Assembly (NCBI RefSeq): GCF_010728725.1
Contig: NZ_AP022607.1
Coordinates: 62,001-126,000 of the forward strand
Direction of reading: 5' to 3'
Source of the DNA: Mycobacterium branderi
GTDB lineage: Bacteria; Actinomycetota; Actinomycetes; Mycobacteriales; Mycobacteriaceae
DNA length: 64,000 bases
Shown here in pieces: positions 9,032-17,779 of the stretch; positions within the stretch are counted from its first letter, which is position 1; each line of letters begins with the position of its first letter. Both the position numbers and the translations under genes were made by a program. Under the pieces are notes generated by a model. That model was not told the origin of the DNA. It was given only the letters and a program-made list of their open reading frames with translations, and did not search any database.

Positions 9032-10275
9032 GTGGACGTGCCCGAGTTGCCAGCCGCAGATGCCGAACCCGGGATTGCGACACCCGAACAGTTCCGCGCC
9101 GTGGTGCGGGAATGGTTTCGCGCCAACGTGGATCCGCATGCCGAGACCAGCTACACCGACGCGCAGCGCAAACGCACCACCGCCGCGGCTTACGACGCGG
9201 GCATTCTGCATGTGACGTGGCCGGTGGAGTACGGGGACTACCGCCGGAGTACCAGACCGTCTTCAATGAGGAATCGGCGGCCTACGCCTGGGCTTTGATT
9301 CCCAGCGCCGTCACCGTCGGGATCTGTGCGGCCACGCTGCTCGACGCGGGCAGCGAGGAGCAGAAGCGGCGGCACATTCCTGCGATGCTGCGCGGCGACG
9401 AGGTGTGGACGCAGCTGCTGTCCGAGCCGGGCGCCGGCTCGGACCTCGGCGCCGTCAGCACCCGCGCGACGCGCGACGGCGAGGACTTCGTGCTCAACGG
9501 CCAGAAAGTCTGGACCTCCGGTGCCGCGGACGCCGACTACGCCGCGGCGCTGGTGCGCACCGACGGCACAGTGCCGAAATATCAGGGGCTTTCCATGGTG
9601 ATCGTCGACATGACAACCGCGGGTGTCGACGTCCGGCCGCTGCGCCAGATGACCGGGGACGCCCATTTCAACGAGGTCTTCCTCGACGACGTTCGGGTGC
9701 CGGTGGGGAACCTGCTCGGCGAGTACAACGGCGGCTGGGCGGTGCTGAACCGGATGCTGCTGCATGAGCGCATCGCGTTGAGCGCCGGGACCACCGCGGG
9801 CAATGTTTTCGACCCGGACAATTTCGGCGAGCTGGTCGCGCTCGCGCGGGCACGCGGCGTCGACACCGATCCCGCGGTGCGCGCCCGCCTCGCCGACCTC
9901 TACATCGACAAGCAGCTGCTGGACTACATGGGCCGCCGCATGAGAGCGGCTGCCTCCGCCGGGCTGGCGATGGGCCCGGTGGGATCGCTGGGCAAGGTCG
10001 GCATCGCCCGCAATGCCCGGGCCGGCGCCGAGGCCGCCATTTTCATCGGCGGTCCGGACGTATTGGCCTGGGAGCCCGGCGATCTCGACAGCGAGCGCTG
10101 GGCACGCGATCTGCTGTTTTTCCCCATGACCGGCATCGCGGGCGGCACCACCGAGATCCAGAAGAACACGATCGCCGAGCGGCTGCTCGGCTTGCCCCGC
10201 GAGCGCCACGCCAACCGCGATGTGCCGTTCGACCAGACCGCTCGCGATGCCGCCGCCGGCACCGGCACGCACTGA
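9032..10275 (+). pseudogene. acyl-CoA dehydrogenase, frameshifted near its 5' end
   Basis: The first 70 residues (GTG 9032, VPELPAADAEPG to TWPVEYG) are in one frame. The rest, from GLPPEYQTVFNEESAAYAW to GGTTEIQKNTIAERLLGLPRE, is in another. The switch lies in the GGGG run at 9233-9236; one extra G would give EYGGLPPEYQ and restore an enzyme of about 414 residues. The body is a good FAD acyl-CoA dehydrogenase (LLSEPGAGSDLG, QKVWTSGA). It pairs with the next gene as the large subunit of a likely heteromeric dehydrogenase. It could be a real mutation or a homopolymer sequencing error. Confidence 0.8.
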
Positions 10276-10293
10276 TCACCATTCGAGGTACAC

Positions 10294-11418
10294 GTGTTCA
10301 TCCCGGACGTAGTAAGCGAGGAACACGGCGAGCTGCGCGCCACGGTGCGCCGCTTTCTGCAACAGCGCTGCCCCGGGGACGCGGTCCGGCGGGCCATCGA
10401 CAGCGACACCGGCTACGACGTCGAGCTGTGGCGCCAGATGGCCGGCCAGCTGGGCCTGCACGGACTCGGGCTGCCGGAAGCCTGCGGCGGCTCCGGCTAC
10501 GGCCCGCAGGAGACGACCATCGTCTTCGAGGAACTCGGGCGCGCGTTGGTGCCCTCGCCGTTTTTCGCCACGATCGCCCTGACCACCGGACTGCTCGTCG
10601 CGCTCGGCGACGAGGACGCCAACCAGCGTTACCTGCCGGCGATCGCCGCCGGTGAGCTGGTTGCGACCGTCGCGCTCGCCGAACGGGCAGGGTCCTGGCA
10701 GCCACGCGACCTTTGCGACGTGGTGGCCGAGTACCGCGACGGCCAATGGCGGCTGTGCGGTGAGAAGACCACCGTGTTATCCGCCGATGCCGCCGGGCTG
10801 ATCCTGGTCGTCGTCACCGCCGGGACCGCCACCAGTGTGTATGCCGTCGATCCGGCCGCGCCGGGCGTCACGATCGTGCCGCTGTCGGCGCTCGACCTCA
10901 CCCGGCGCCAGTCCAAGGTGCGTTTCGACGGCGCACCGGCCACCCTTGTCGGTGACCACGGAGCCGCCGGCGGCGCCGTCGCATCGATGCTTGACCATGC
11001 TTGTGTCGCGCTGGCCGCCGAACAAGCAGGAGCCGCAGGGTTTTTGATGCAGATGTGCATGGAGTATGCGAAGCTGCGCCATCAGTTCGGGCGGCCGATC
11101 GGCGCGTTCCAGGCGATCAAGCACAAGCTCGCCGACATGGCCTTCGATGTGGAGCGAATGGACTCGGTGGTCCGCCACGCGGCCACCGCGGCGGCCACGG
11201 ATTCACCCGAACTTCCGGTGGCCGCCGCAATCGCCAAGGTGTTCTGCTCGGAGGCATTCTTCCGCGTCGCCGCAGAGACGATCCAGGTGCACGGCGGCAT
11301 CGGGTTCACCTGGGAGCACCCGGCGCACCTGTATTTCCGTAGGGCCAAGAGCAGCGAATACCTGCTCGGCAGCCCCACGAGGTACCGCGAGCTCCTACTG
11401 GACAGGCTCGGGGTGTGA
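10294..11418 (+). CDS. acyl-CoA dehydrogenase, second subunit of a pair
   Basis: 374 residues from GTG 10294, with GAGGTA just upstream. The FAD-binding segment QFGRPIGAFQAIKHKLADM and the C-terminal IQVHGGIGFTWEHPAHLYFRRAKSS identify the shorter type of subunit seen in alpha2beta2 dehydrogenases such as the steroid ChsE1-ChsE2 pair. It directly follows the frameshifted larger partner. The pair would introduce a 2,3 double bond into a bulky acyl-CoA. Confidence 0.88.
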   Translation: MFIPDVVSEEHGELRATVRRFLQQRCPGDAVRRAIDSDTGYDVELWRQMAGQLGLHGLGLPEACGGSGYGPQETTIVFEELGRALVPSPFFATIALTTGLLVALGDEDANQRYLPAIAAGELVATVALAERAGSWQPRDLCDVVAEYRDGQWRLCGEKTTVLSADAAGLILVVVTAGTATSVYAVDPAAPGVTIVPLSALDLTRRQSKVRFDGAPATLVGDHGAAGGAVASMLDHACVALAAEQAGAAGFLMQMCMEYAKLRHQFGRPIGAFQAIKHKLADMAFDVERMDSVVRHAATAAATDSPELPVAAAIAKVFCSEAFFRVAAETIQVHGGIGFTWEHPAHLYFRRAKSSEYLLGSPTRYRELLLDRLGV

Positions 11419-11456
11419 CTTCGCGGACCCAAACACCGATCGAACCGAATCAGCTA

Positions 11457-11462
11457 TATAGT
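11457..11462 (+). promoter_or_regulatory. putative -10 (TATAGT) in AT-rich box
   Basis: TATAGT lies in CTATATAGTTAC, upstream of the hydrolase at 11509. Nearly the same string recurs at 17161 and 20535 and, inverted, around 13991. It fits a -10 element but may also be part of an operator. Confidence 0.35.
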
Positions 11463-11508
11463 TACCCTGTTGCAGGCGCAAGACGGTCTGCAGGAGGGTA
11501 GTGCCACC

Positions 11509-12354
11509 GTGGCTGACACCGTTGTCGTCGACGACGCCGAAATCGAATACACCGAAACCGGTTCAGGCCCGCCGCTGGTTTTCGTGCACGGCGTCTATGT
11601 CACCGGGGCGGTGTGGGACGACGTCGCCCAGCGGCTTTCGCAGACCCACCGCTGCATCGTGCCGACCTGGCCTTTCGGCGCGCACCGCATCCCGGTCGGT
11701 CCCGGCGTCGATCTGGGCGTGGCAGCAGCCGCCCGACGGATCGCTAAATTCCTTGAAGTGCTCGACCTTTCCGGCGTCACGCTGGTGGCCAACGACACCG
11801 GCGGCGGCATCGTGCAGGCGGCGCTGGGCAACGACCTGCTGGCCTTCGATCGGGTGGCCCGGCTGGTGTTCACCAACTGCGACAGCTTCGAGCACTTCCC
11901 GCCGTCGGGCTTCGCGCCCCTGGTGCGGTTATGCCGGCTCAACGCGACACTGGGCGCGGGGGTGCTGCGCCTATTGGCCACCGGACCGGGTCTGGACCGG
12001 TTCGCGTCGGCGGTCACCCGGCACGGCATCGATGACGATCGCCGGCCGGCGATCTTCGACGGCTTCATCACGTCGGGCCAGGTGCGCCGCGAGGCGGTCA
12101 GTCTCACCGCCGACCTGAACCCCCGCTACACGCTGGCCGCAACCGCGGCGATGAAGACCTGGGACAAGCCGGTGTTGGTCGCCTGGGGCGACGCCGACAA
12201 ACTCTTTCCGGTGAGCCATGCCCAGCGGCTCGTCGACACGTTTCCACACGCCACGCTGCACACGATCAAGGACAGCTCGACATATGTGATGCTGGACCAG
12301 CCGGACGAAACCGCCGGCGCGATCAGCGCATTCGCCAACAGCACCACCGGCTGA
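11509..12354 (+). CDS. alpha/beta hydrolase with Asp nucleophile (dehalogenase/epoxide hydrolase-like)
   Basis: 281 residues from GTG 11509, preceded by AGGAGG at 11492-11497; TTG 11470 in frame has no such site. The HG motif is LVFVHGVYVTG, and the nucleophile elbow is VANDTGGG with Asp96 where lipases have Ser. An Asp nucleophile is typical of haloalkane dehalogenases and epoxide hydrolases. The late SSTYVMLDQPDE region lacks an obvious catalytic His, so activity is uncertain. It runs into the ligase gene 10 bases later. Confidence 0.82.
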   Translation: MADTVVVDDAEIEYTETGSGPPLVFVHGVYVTGAVWDDVAQRLSQTHRCIVPTWPFGAHRIPVGPGVDLGVAAAARRIAKFLEVLDLSGVTLVANDTGGGIVQAALGNDLLAFDRVARLVFTNCDSFEHFPPSGFAPLVRLCRLNATLGAGVLRLLATGPGLDRFASAVTRHGIDDDRRPAIFDGFITSGQVRREAVSLTADLNPRYTLAATAAMKTWDKPVLVAWGDADKLFPVSHAQRLVDTFPHATLHTIKDSSTYVMLDQPDETAGAISAFANSTTG

Positions 12355-12364
12355 CACCGCAGCC

Positions 12365-13945
12365 ATGATGCGGCACGACCGGGAGTTCGTCAGCATCCCG
12401 CGGATGGTGCTGGCAAGCGCGCAACGGTTCGGCGCCGCCGACGCGGTCGTCGACCTCGATGCCGGGGTGCGCTGGAATTTCGCCGATGTCGCCGAGCGCA
12501 TGATCGAATCGGTGCGCGCGGCCATGGCGGCCGGTGTCGGGCCCGGCGACCGGGTCGCGCTGTGGGCACCCAACTGCGCAGACTGGATCATGGCCGCGCT
12601 CGGCGTGCTGGGCGCCGGTGCGATCCTGGTGCCGCTCAACACCCGGTTCAAGGGACCCGAGGCCGGCTACATCCTGCGCAAGAGCGGCGCGAAAGCGGTG
12701 CTGACAGTGCCCGGATTCGTTGGTAATGACTACGTTTCGATGCTGCGGGCCGAAGCAGTCGACGTCCCGGTCATGCTCGTGGGGCCCGGCGGCGCGGACG
12801 GCACGACAACGTGGGCCGACTATCTGGCGGCCGGGGCGGCCGTCGAGGAGTCCACCGCGCGCTCGCGCATCGAGGCGGTGGGCAGTGACGACCTGTCCGA
12901 CATCATGTTCACCTCCGGCACGACCGGGGCGCCCAAAGGGGTGATGCTGACCCACGGGCAGTCGTTGCGGGCCTTCGGCTATCTCACCGACGTGTTCACC
13001 TTCACCCCGGGTGACCGGTTTTTGATCATCCCGCCGTTCTTTCACACCTTCGGCTACAAATGCGGCTGGATGGCCTGCCTGATGCAGGGCGTGTGCGCCA
13101 TCCCCCAGCCGGTGTTCGACGTCGACGTCGTGTTGCACCGGCTGGCCAGCGAACGCGTGTCGATCCTGGTCGGCCCGCCCACACTGTTCACCGACCTCAT
13201 CCGCCATCCCCGCCGCAGCCAATTCGACCTGTCCCCGTTGCGGGTCGCGGTGCCGTCCGCCGCCAACGTCCCCGTTTCCTTGTACAGCCGACTGCGTGAC
13301 GACCTAGGGTTCGAGGTGGTGCTGTCCGCCTACGGTCTCACCGAGGCGACCTCGCTGGTCACCACGTCCGAGCCCGGCGACGACATCGACGACATCGCGA
13401 ATTCGGTTGGCCGGCCCGCCCGTGACGTCGAGGTCAAGGTTGTCGACGACACCGGCGCAGCGGTCCCCGCCGGCGAACCGGGCGAGGTGTTGGTGCGCGG
13501 CTACAACGTCATGCGCGGCTACTGGGAGGACCCGCAGGCGACCGCAGCGGTGATCGACGGCGACGGCTGGCTGCACACCGGCGATATCGCGACCATGAAC
13601 CAGCGGGGCTTCCTCACGATCGTCGACCGCAAGAAGGACATGTTCATCGTCGGCGGTTTCAACGCCTACCCGGCCGAGATCGAACAGGTTCTCAGACAGC
13701 ACGAGGGTGTCGTCGACGCGGCGGTGATCGGTGTTCCCGACGAGCGGATGGGCGAAGTGGGCGCGGCCTTCGTCGTGGCCGAACACCTCACCGAGCAGGA
13801 GCTGATCAACTGGGCCCGCGAACGACTCGCCAACTACAAAGTGCCCCGCCATGTACTTCTCGTCGACGAGATACCCCGCAACGCCAGCATGAAAATCATC
13901 AAGAGCCGGCTGCGCGAACAGTGGGCGAGCAGGACCAGTGGGTGA
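12365..13945 (+). CDS. AMP-forming acyl-CoA ligase (FadD-like)
   Basis: 526 residues. The P-loop TSGTTGAPKGVMLTHGQ is near residue 182, YGLTEAT is near 321, the hinge DRKKDMFIVGGFNAYPAEIE near 420, and the catalytic Lys lies in NASMKIIKSRLREQ near the C-terminus. All core motifs of the ANL superfamily are intact, so it should adenylate a carboxylic acid and form its CoA thioester. It closes the unit of paired dehydrogenases, hydrolase and ligase. The substrate is unknown. Confidence 0.9.
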   Translation: MMRHDREFVSIPRMVLASAQRFGAADAVVDLDAGVRWNFADVAERMIESVRAAMAAGVGPGDRVALWAPNCADWIMAALGVLGAGAILVPLNTRFKGPEAGYILRKSGAKAVLTVPGFVGNDYVSMLRAEAVDVPVMLVGPGGADGTTTWADYLAAGAAVEESTARSRIEAVGSDDLSDIMFTSGTTGAPKGVMLTHGQSLRAFGYLTDVFTFTPGDRFLIIPPFFHTFGYKCGWMACLMQGVCAIPQPVFDVDVVLHRLASERVSILVGPPTLFTDLIRHPRRSQFDLSPLRVAVPSAANVPVSLYSRLRDDLGFEVVLSAYGLTEATSLVTTSEPGDDIDDIANSVGRPARDVEVKVVDDTGAAVPAGEPGEVLVRGYNVMRGYWEDPQATAAVIDGDGWLHTGDIATMNQRGFLTIVDRKKDMFIVGGFNAYPAEIEQVLRQHEGVVDAAVIGVPDERMGEVGAAFVVAEHLTEQELINWARERLANYKVPRHVLLVDEIPRNASMKIIKSRLREQWASRTSG

Positions 13946-13970
13946 GGCGCGCGGCTTCTGCATACTCCTT

Positions 13971-14020
13971 TAAGTACCAACTGATAATATAACTATATAG
14001 CGGTATTCTTATGCAGCGGT
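13971..14020. promoter_or_regulatory. AT-rich promoter/operator region before P450
   Basis: The 206 bases between the ligase and the P450 contain an AT-rich core at about 13971-14013, with AACTATATAG at 13991-14000 and TATTCT a few bases on. AACTATATAG is an inverted version of the box at 11454. The rest of the gap shows no gene. Confidence 0.4.
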
Positions 14021-14151
14021 GAGAACGTGGAGCCCTCTGTGAAGGAACGACTAGGTAGACCATCGAGAGCGAACAACTCGTGTACCGGGGGCCTTATCCA
14101 CTCCTGGTCTCAGCGCCGGCCAGCCCTATGCACACAACGAAGCGGGGTCCG

Positions 14152-15372
14152 ATGACGACATCGACTCTTGGCGACAGCATCAACTACGATCCCTACGATT
14201 TCGAGGTCGACGCCGACCCGTACCCGACCTTTCGACGGCTACGCGACGAAGCACCCATCTACTACAACCGCAAGTACGACTTCTACGCGCTGAGCCGCTA
14301 CGACGACATCAAAAAGGCCAGCCTTGAGTGGCAGATCTACCAGTCGGGTCATGGCAGTGTGCTCGAACTGATCAAGAGCGGCGCGCCGATACCGCCCGGG
14401 TTCATTCTGTTCGAGGACCCGCCCGTGCACGACCTGCACCGGGGGCTGCTCGCCCGCGTGTTCACTATGCGACGGATCGCCGAGATAGAGCCGAAGGTCC
14501 GAGCGTTCTGCGTCGCCACGCTCGACCCACTCATCGATCACGGAAGCTTCGATTTTGTAGCCGATTTCGGCTCCGAAATCCCCATGCGGACCATCGGAAT
14601 GATGCTCGGTATCCCCGACGCTGACCAACCGCAGCACCGGCAGCGCATCGACGAGGGCTTCAAGCTCGACTCCGGCGACGCGTCCCCCGACGGCAGTGCG
14701 GCGCTGCTCAACCTGCTCGACGCCGAACGGTTTGGCTCCTACATCGACTACCGGCAGCAACACCCCGCCGACGATGTGATGACTGACCTGCTCAACGCGA
14801 CCTACACCGACACCGACGGTAGGGAGAAGCGCCTCGACAAGGTTGCCATCCAGACCTATGTCGGACTACTGGCCGCCGCCGGTAACGAAACAACGGTGCG
14901 GCTGATTGGGTGGGCCGGCAAGGTGCTCGCCGAACACCCAGACCAGCGGCGCCAACTCGCCGAGAATCCCAGTCTGATTCCCGGGGCCATCGAGGAACTG
15001 CTGCGATACGAGGCGCCCTCGCCGGTGCAGGCCCGCTACGTCGCACACGACGTCGAGCATTACGGCACCACGGTGCCCCAGGGCAGCGTGATGCTGCTGC
15101 TCACTGCCTCGGCCAATCGCGACGAGCGCATGTTCGCCGACCCGGATCGCTTCGACATCCATCGCAAAGCCCGGCAACACTTGGCTTTCGGCTTCGGCAT
15201 CCATCACTGCTTAGGCGCACACCTGGCCCGTCTCGAAGCCAGGGTGGCGCTTGAGGAGGTGCTCAAGCGTTTCCCCGAATGGGAGGTCGATTGGGACAAC
15301 GCCGTGCAGGCCCACACCTCGACGGTGCGCGGGTGGGAGAGGCTACCCGTAATCACCGGCACCGTGCGCTGA
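14152..15372 (+). CDS. cytochrome P450
   Basis: 406 residues. I took ATG 14152, since P450 homology (INYDPYDFEVDADPYPTFRRLRDEAP) follows at once; the frame is open to 14080. The haem loop is FGFGIHHCLGAH with Cys353, and the I-helix has AAGNETT (Glu-Thr rather than Asp-Thr) at about 242-248. The ExxR region is EELLRYEAP. It is a bacterial class I monooxygenase with no redox partner nearby. It is followed by a broken SDR gene. The sequence differs clearly from the first P450. Confidence 0.92.
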   Translation: MTTSTLGDSINYDPYDFEVDADPYPTFRRLRDEAPIYYNRKYDFYALSRYDDIKKASLEWQIYQSGHGSVLELIKSGAPIPPGFILFEDPPVHDLHRGLLARVFTMRRIAEIEPKVRAFCVATLDPLIDHGSFDFVADFGSEIPMRTIGMMLGIPDADQPQHRQRIDEGFKLDSGDASPDGSAALLNLLDAERFGSYIDYRQQHPADDVMTDLLNATYTDTDGREKRLDKVAIQTYVGLLAAAGNETTVRLIGWAGKVLAEHPDQRRQLAENPSLIPGAIEELLRYEAPSPVQARYVAHDVEHYGTTVPQGSVMLLLTASANRDERMFADPDRFDIHRKARQHLAFGFGIHHCLGAHLARLEARVALEEVLKRFPEWEVDWDNAVQAHTSTVRGWERLPVITGTVR

Positions 15373-15385
15373 ATATGGCACCGCA

Positions 15386-15457
15386 GTGAAAGTCATTGTC
15401 ACCGGTGCTAATAGCGGTATCGGAAAGGCCACGTTGTGCCGCGGTTACCGCGACTGA
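15386..15457 (+). pseudogene. 5' relic of an SDR gene
   Basis: GTG 15386 begins MKVIVTGANSGIGKAT, a perfect SDR Rossmann start with TGxxxGIG, but the frame stops after 23 residues and no further SDR sequence follows before the convergent DUF35 gene. The remaining 80 bases show nothing recognisable. It appears to be the truncated start of a short-chain dehydrogenase that once followed the P450. Confidence 0.6.
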
Positions 15458-15539
15458 CTGCTCCGCCAGGGCGTCGCGGCCCTCGGCTCGCTCCATCCCG
15501 GTGCGTCCAAGATGTCGTCTTTCACGTCAACAGCCACGG

Positions 15540-15965
15540 TCATGAGCCGTCGGCATCCGCAGGCACAAATTCCGGGACGCGGTAACCGCCCTCGCCCAAG
15601 TCGACGATGCGCATGGTGACCGGCTGCCCGATGCGCACGGCGGCGGGATCGGCAGCGATGACCGCACTGATCCGCAGACCGGGCTGCTCGGCGAGTTCAA
15701 CGATGCCGATGACGTATGGGGGCATTCTGCCGGGCACCAATGGTTGCCGCACGACGATGTAGCTGAATATCGTTCCCGCGCCGCTGACTTGCTCGAAATG
15801 TACGGGGCCGCCGGTGAAGCGGCTGCGCTCCAGCGGCGGATGGATCCATTTGCCGGTGTCATCGCAGCGGCACAGCATCAATTTTCCGTCCATGAGTGCA
15901 TTCCAGAACGGTGCCGAATCCGGGTCCGGAACGGGAATCGGCGCCAGCAGTGCGGGATTGGTCAC
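15540..15965 (-). CDS. DUF35 OB-fold protein with degenerate zinc ribbon
   Basis: 141 residues. The layout is the DUF35 one: an N-terminal helix (DPDSAPFWNALMDGKL), a rubredoxin-like ribbon, then an OB-fold (GAGTIFSYIVVRQPLVPGRMPPYVIGIVEL). The ribbon keeps only Cys32 and Cys34; the second CxxC pair is replaced by LERSRFTGG, so zinc binding is doubtful. DUF35 proteins partner thiolase-like Ltp enzymes, as in the Ltp2-ChsH2 retro-aldolase of cholesterol side-chain degradation. The gene start overlaps the stop of the Ltp gene, supporting a complex. Confidence 0.82.
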   Translation of the reverse strand: MTNPALLAPIPVPDPDSAPFWNALMDGKLMLCRCDDTGKWIHPPLERSRFTGGPVHFEQVSGAGTIFSYIVVRQPLVPGRMPPYVIGIVELAEQPGLRISAVIAADPAAVRIGQPVTMRIVDLGEGGYRVPEFVPADADGS

Positions 15966-17110
15966 GGATGCTCCCTGCTGTAGATGTTGGCTCCGCCGAA
16001 CGGCCCGCCGCCCGCGGTGACAAGTGCCAGCTGGGCATCGTCGACCTGGCGGTCCCCGGCCGCGTGGCGAAGTTGCAGCGCTGCCTCGTAGTGATGGTTG
16101 AGGCCATGGATGTAGCCCTCGGAGAGCAACCCGCCGTGCGGGTTGACCACGACATCGCCGCCGTAGGTGGCGCGCCCGCTGGAGAAGAACGTGCCGACCT
16201 CGCCCTTCTCGCAGAAGCCGTAGCCTTCCATGGTAGCCATCACCGTGTAGGTGAAGCAGTCGTACATGCAGGCGACATCAATGTCGGCAGGCGTCAAACC
16301 CGTTCGTGCCCAGATCTTGGGACCCGCTGAGCGCGCATACATTTCGGTGGGATCGTCCCAGCCGGTCCATCCCGCCCCGCTCTGCGAGTTCGAGGACCCC
16401 ACCAACCACGTCGGTGTCTGGGCACTGTCACGGGCGATGTCCTCACCGGCGATCAGGATCGCGACCGCGCCGTCGGCCTCGGACGTGCAATCCAGGACCC
16501 GGAACGGCTCGTTGATCCACCGGGCTGCCAGGTAGTCGTCCATGGTGAGGGGTTCACGGCGCAGCGCATGCTCATTGGGTCCGGCGTGCTTGCGCTGGGT
16601 TATGGCGATCTGGCCGAGGTCCTCGCAGGTAGATCCGTAGACGTACTGGTGTCGGCGCGCCCACATCGCAAACCACTGCGGCGGAACGAGAAACCCGGAG
16701 ACCGTATCGAACTGACCCTCATGACCGACACGCATTGGCCCCTCGACGCTGCCGAACCGATGGCCGGAGCGGCCGTTAAGGGACCGGTAGACCAGCACGG
16801 CTCGGCACATCCCGGCCTCGATAACCGCTGCGGCGGTGGCGATCTGGTCGGCCACCAGATTTCCGCCGCCATACATCGCGTTGGCCCAGGCCAGCTCTTC
16901 GATGCCCAGCGCCCAGCCCACATAGATCGGTTGCTCGGAGTCGTTGACCATGTAGGTGCAGATGCCGTCCACATCCGTGCACGCCAGGCCGGCGTCGGTG
17001 ATTGCTTCCCGGCAGGCTTGCACAGCCATGGCGCCGGTGGTGCGCCCGGAGCTACGCGAGTATAGCGTTCGGCCGATGCCGATTACCGCGCATGTCACGT
17101 GCTCGCCCAC
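15962..17110 (-). CDS. Ltp-type (SCP2 thiolase-like) aldolase/lipid-transfer protein
   Basis: 382 residues of the non-decarboxylating thiolase fold. It has VIGIGRT at the start, the WALGIEELAWANAMYGGGNLVADQIATAA segment and the C-terminal NPHGGLLSEGYIHGLNH. Where thiolases have the nucleophilic Cys (CASG-like), this protein has AMYGGGN, and it carries Tyr-rich stretches, as expected for Ltp2-type retro-aldolases. It overlaps the DUF35 gene by ATGA. I infer that the two form an aldol-cleaving complex acting on a beta-hydroxyacyl-CoA with a bulky ring. Confidence 0.85.
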   Translation of the reverse strand: MGEHVTCAVIGIGRTLYSRSSGRTTGAMAVQACREAITDAGLACTDVDGICTYMVNDSEQPIYVGWALGIEELAWANAMYGGGNLVADQIATAAAVIEAGMCRAVLVYRSLNGRSGHRFGSVEGPMRVGHEGQFDTVSGFLVPPQWFAMWARRHQYVYGSTCEDLGQIAITQRKHAGPNEHALRREPLTMDDYLAARWINEPFRVLDCTSEADGAVAILIAGEDIARDSAQTPTWLVGSSNSQSGAGWTGWDDPTEMYARSAGPKIWARTGLTPADIDVACMYDCFTYTVMATMEGYGFCEKGEVGTFFSSGRATYGGDVVVNPHGGLLSEGYIHGLNHHYEAALQLRHAAGDRQVDDAQLALVTAGGGPFGGANIYSREHP

Positions 17111-17160
17111 CTAATCGGCTGCCGCTTCGCGCTCAACACCCTAAGCTCCACAAACAGTTA

Positions 17161-17166
17161 TATAGT
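17161..17166 (+). promoter_or_regulatory. putative -10 in divergent AT-rich box
   Basis: TATAGT lies in AGTTATATAGTTTACAG, in the 163-base gap between the divergent Ltp and SnoaL-like genes. The surrounding string is close to that at 11454 and 20533. It may serve the SnoaL-like gene, with an opposing promoter toward the Ltp gene. Confidence 0.35.
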
Positions 17167-17273
17167 TTACAGACAGCTTAGGATTCTTGCACGGAGTCAT
17201 ACCGCAGGGAACGCCTTGCGCGGGCGCGAGTCGATCCCAGAGATGCGGCCCGGCAGGTGAAGGGAGTACCGCG

Positions 17274-17699
17274 ATGCCTCTGACAGGCCACGAGCTAGAA
17301 CTATTCATTCGCCGGTGGTACCAACTGTGGAACGAGCAGGACAAAGACGGCTGGTTGCGGCACTGGCGCGAGACCGCGCCCGGCGAACCGAGTCTGGAAG
17401 ATCCGGTGGGCACCCCCGTCAAGCGGGGCTGGGAGTTTGCCGGTGAACTGTGGGACCGCACCGGTCCCAACCATCCTGCGGTCACGATCACCCAATTGAT
17501 CACCGGCGGATCTGAAGCCGTCGTGGTGGCCCACAACGAAGGCCGCTACCGCGGCGAACCGCTGGTGATTCCCAGCGTCGACGTGTGGCGCCTCAACCCC
17601 GACGGCAGCAGCGCCGTGCGCAGCTTCTGGGTGATTCCCGAGCACATTCCGTACGGAAAGTGGACCGCAAGCACCGGCAGCGCCCCCTCAGCGGACTGA
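17274..17699 (+). CDS. NTF2/SnoaL-like protein
   Basis: 141 residues from ATG 17274, with AAGGGAG upstream; the longer open frame to 17187 lacks support. The start ELELFIRRWYQLWNEQDKDGWLRHW and the aromatic-rich barrel segments (HNEGRYRGEPLVIPSVDVWRL) are those of the cone-shaped SnoaL/ketosteroid-isomerase fold. Members can be isomerases, hydratases or cyclases for polyketide and steroid-like molecules. The actual reaction is not clear. It stands alone, divergent from the Ltp pair and convergent with a ligase. Confidence 0.72.
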   Translation: MPLTGHELELFIRRWYQLWNEQDKDGWLRHWRETAPGEPSLEDPVGTPVKRGWEFAGELWDRTGPNHPAVTITQLITGGSEAVVVAHNEGRYRGEPLVIPSVDVWRLNPDGSSAVRSFWVIPEHIPYGKWTASTGSAPSAD

Positions 17700-17702
17700 C
17701 AC

Positions 17703-17722
17703 GGTCCTGGGCGGGACCTTTC
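17703..17722 (+). terminator. possible intrinsic terminator
   Basis: A five-base-pair stem (GGTCC/GGACC) with loop TGGGCG is followed by TTT, four bases after the SnoaL-like stop codon and between convergent genes. Confidence 0.4.
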
Positions 17723-17779
17723 ATTCCACACCGGCGTTGCGCTCGCTGCAACCGCCACTCCGAGGCGAATCGACGACTC

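Noticed and set aside
17150..17175. AT-rich strings considered as attachment sites or IS ends
   Set aside because: No transposase, integrase, tRNA or target duplication is present; the strings sit at gene starts and fit promoters better.
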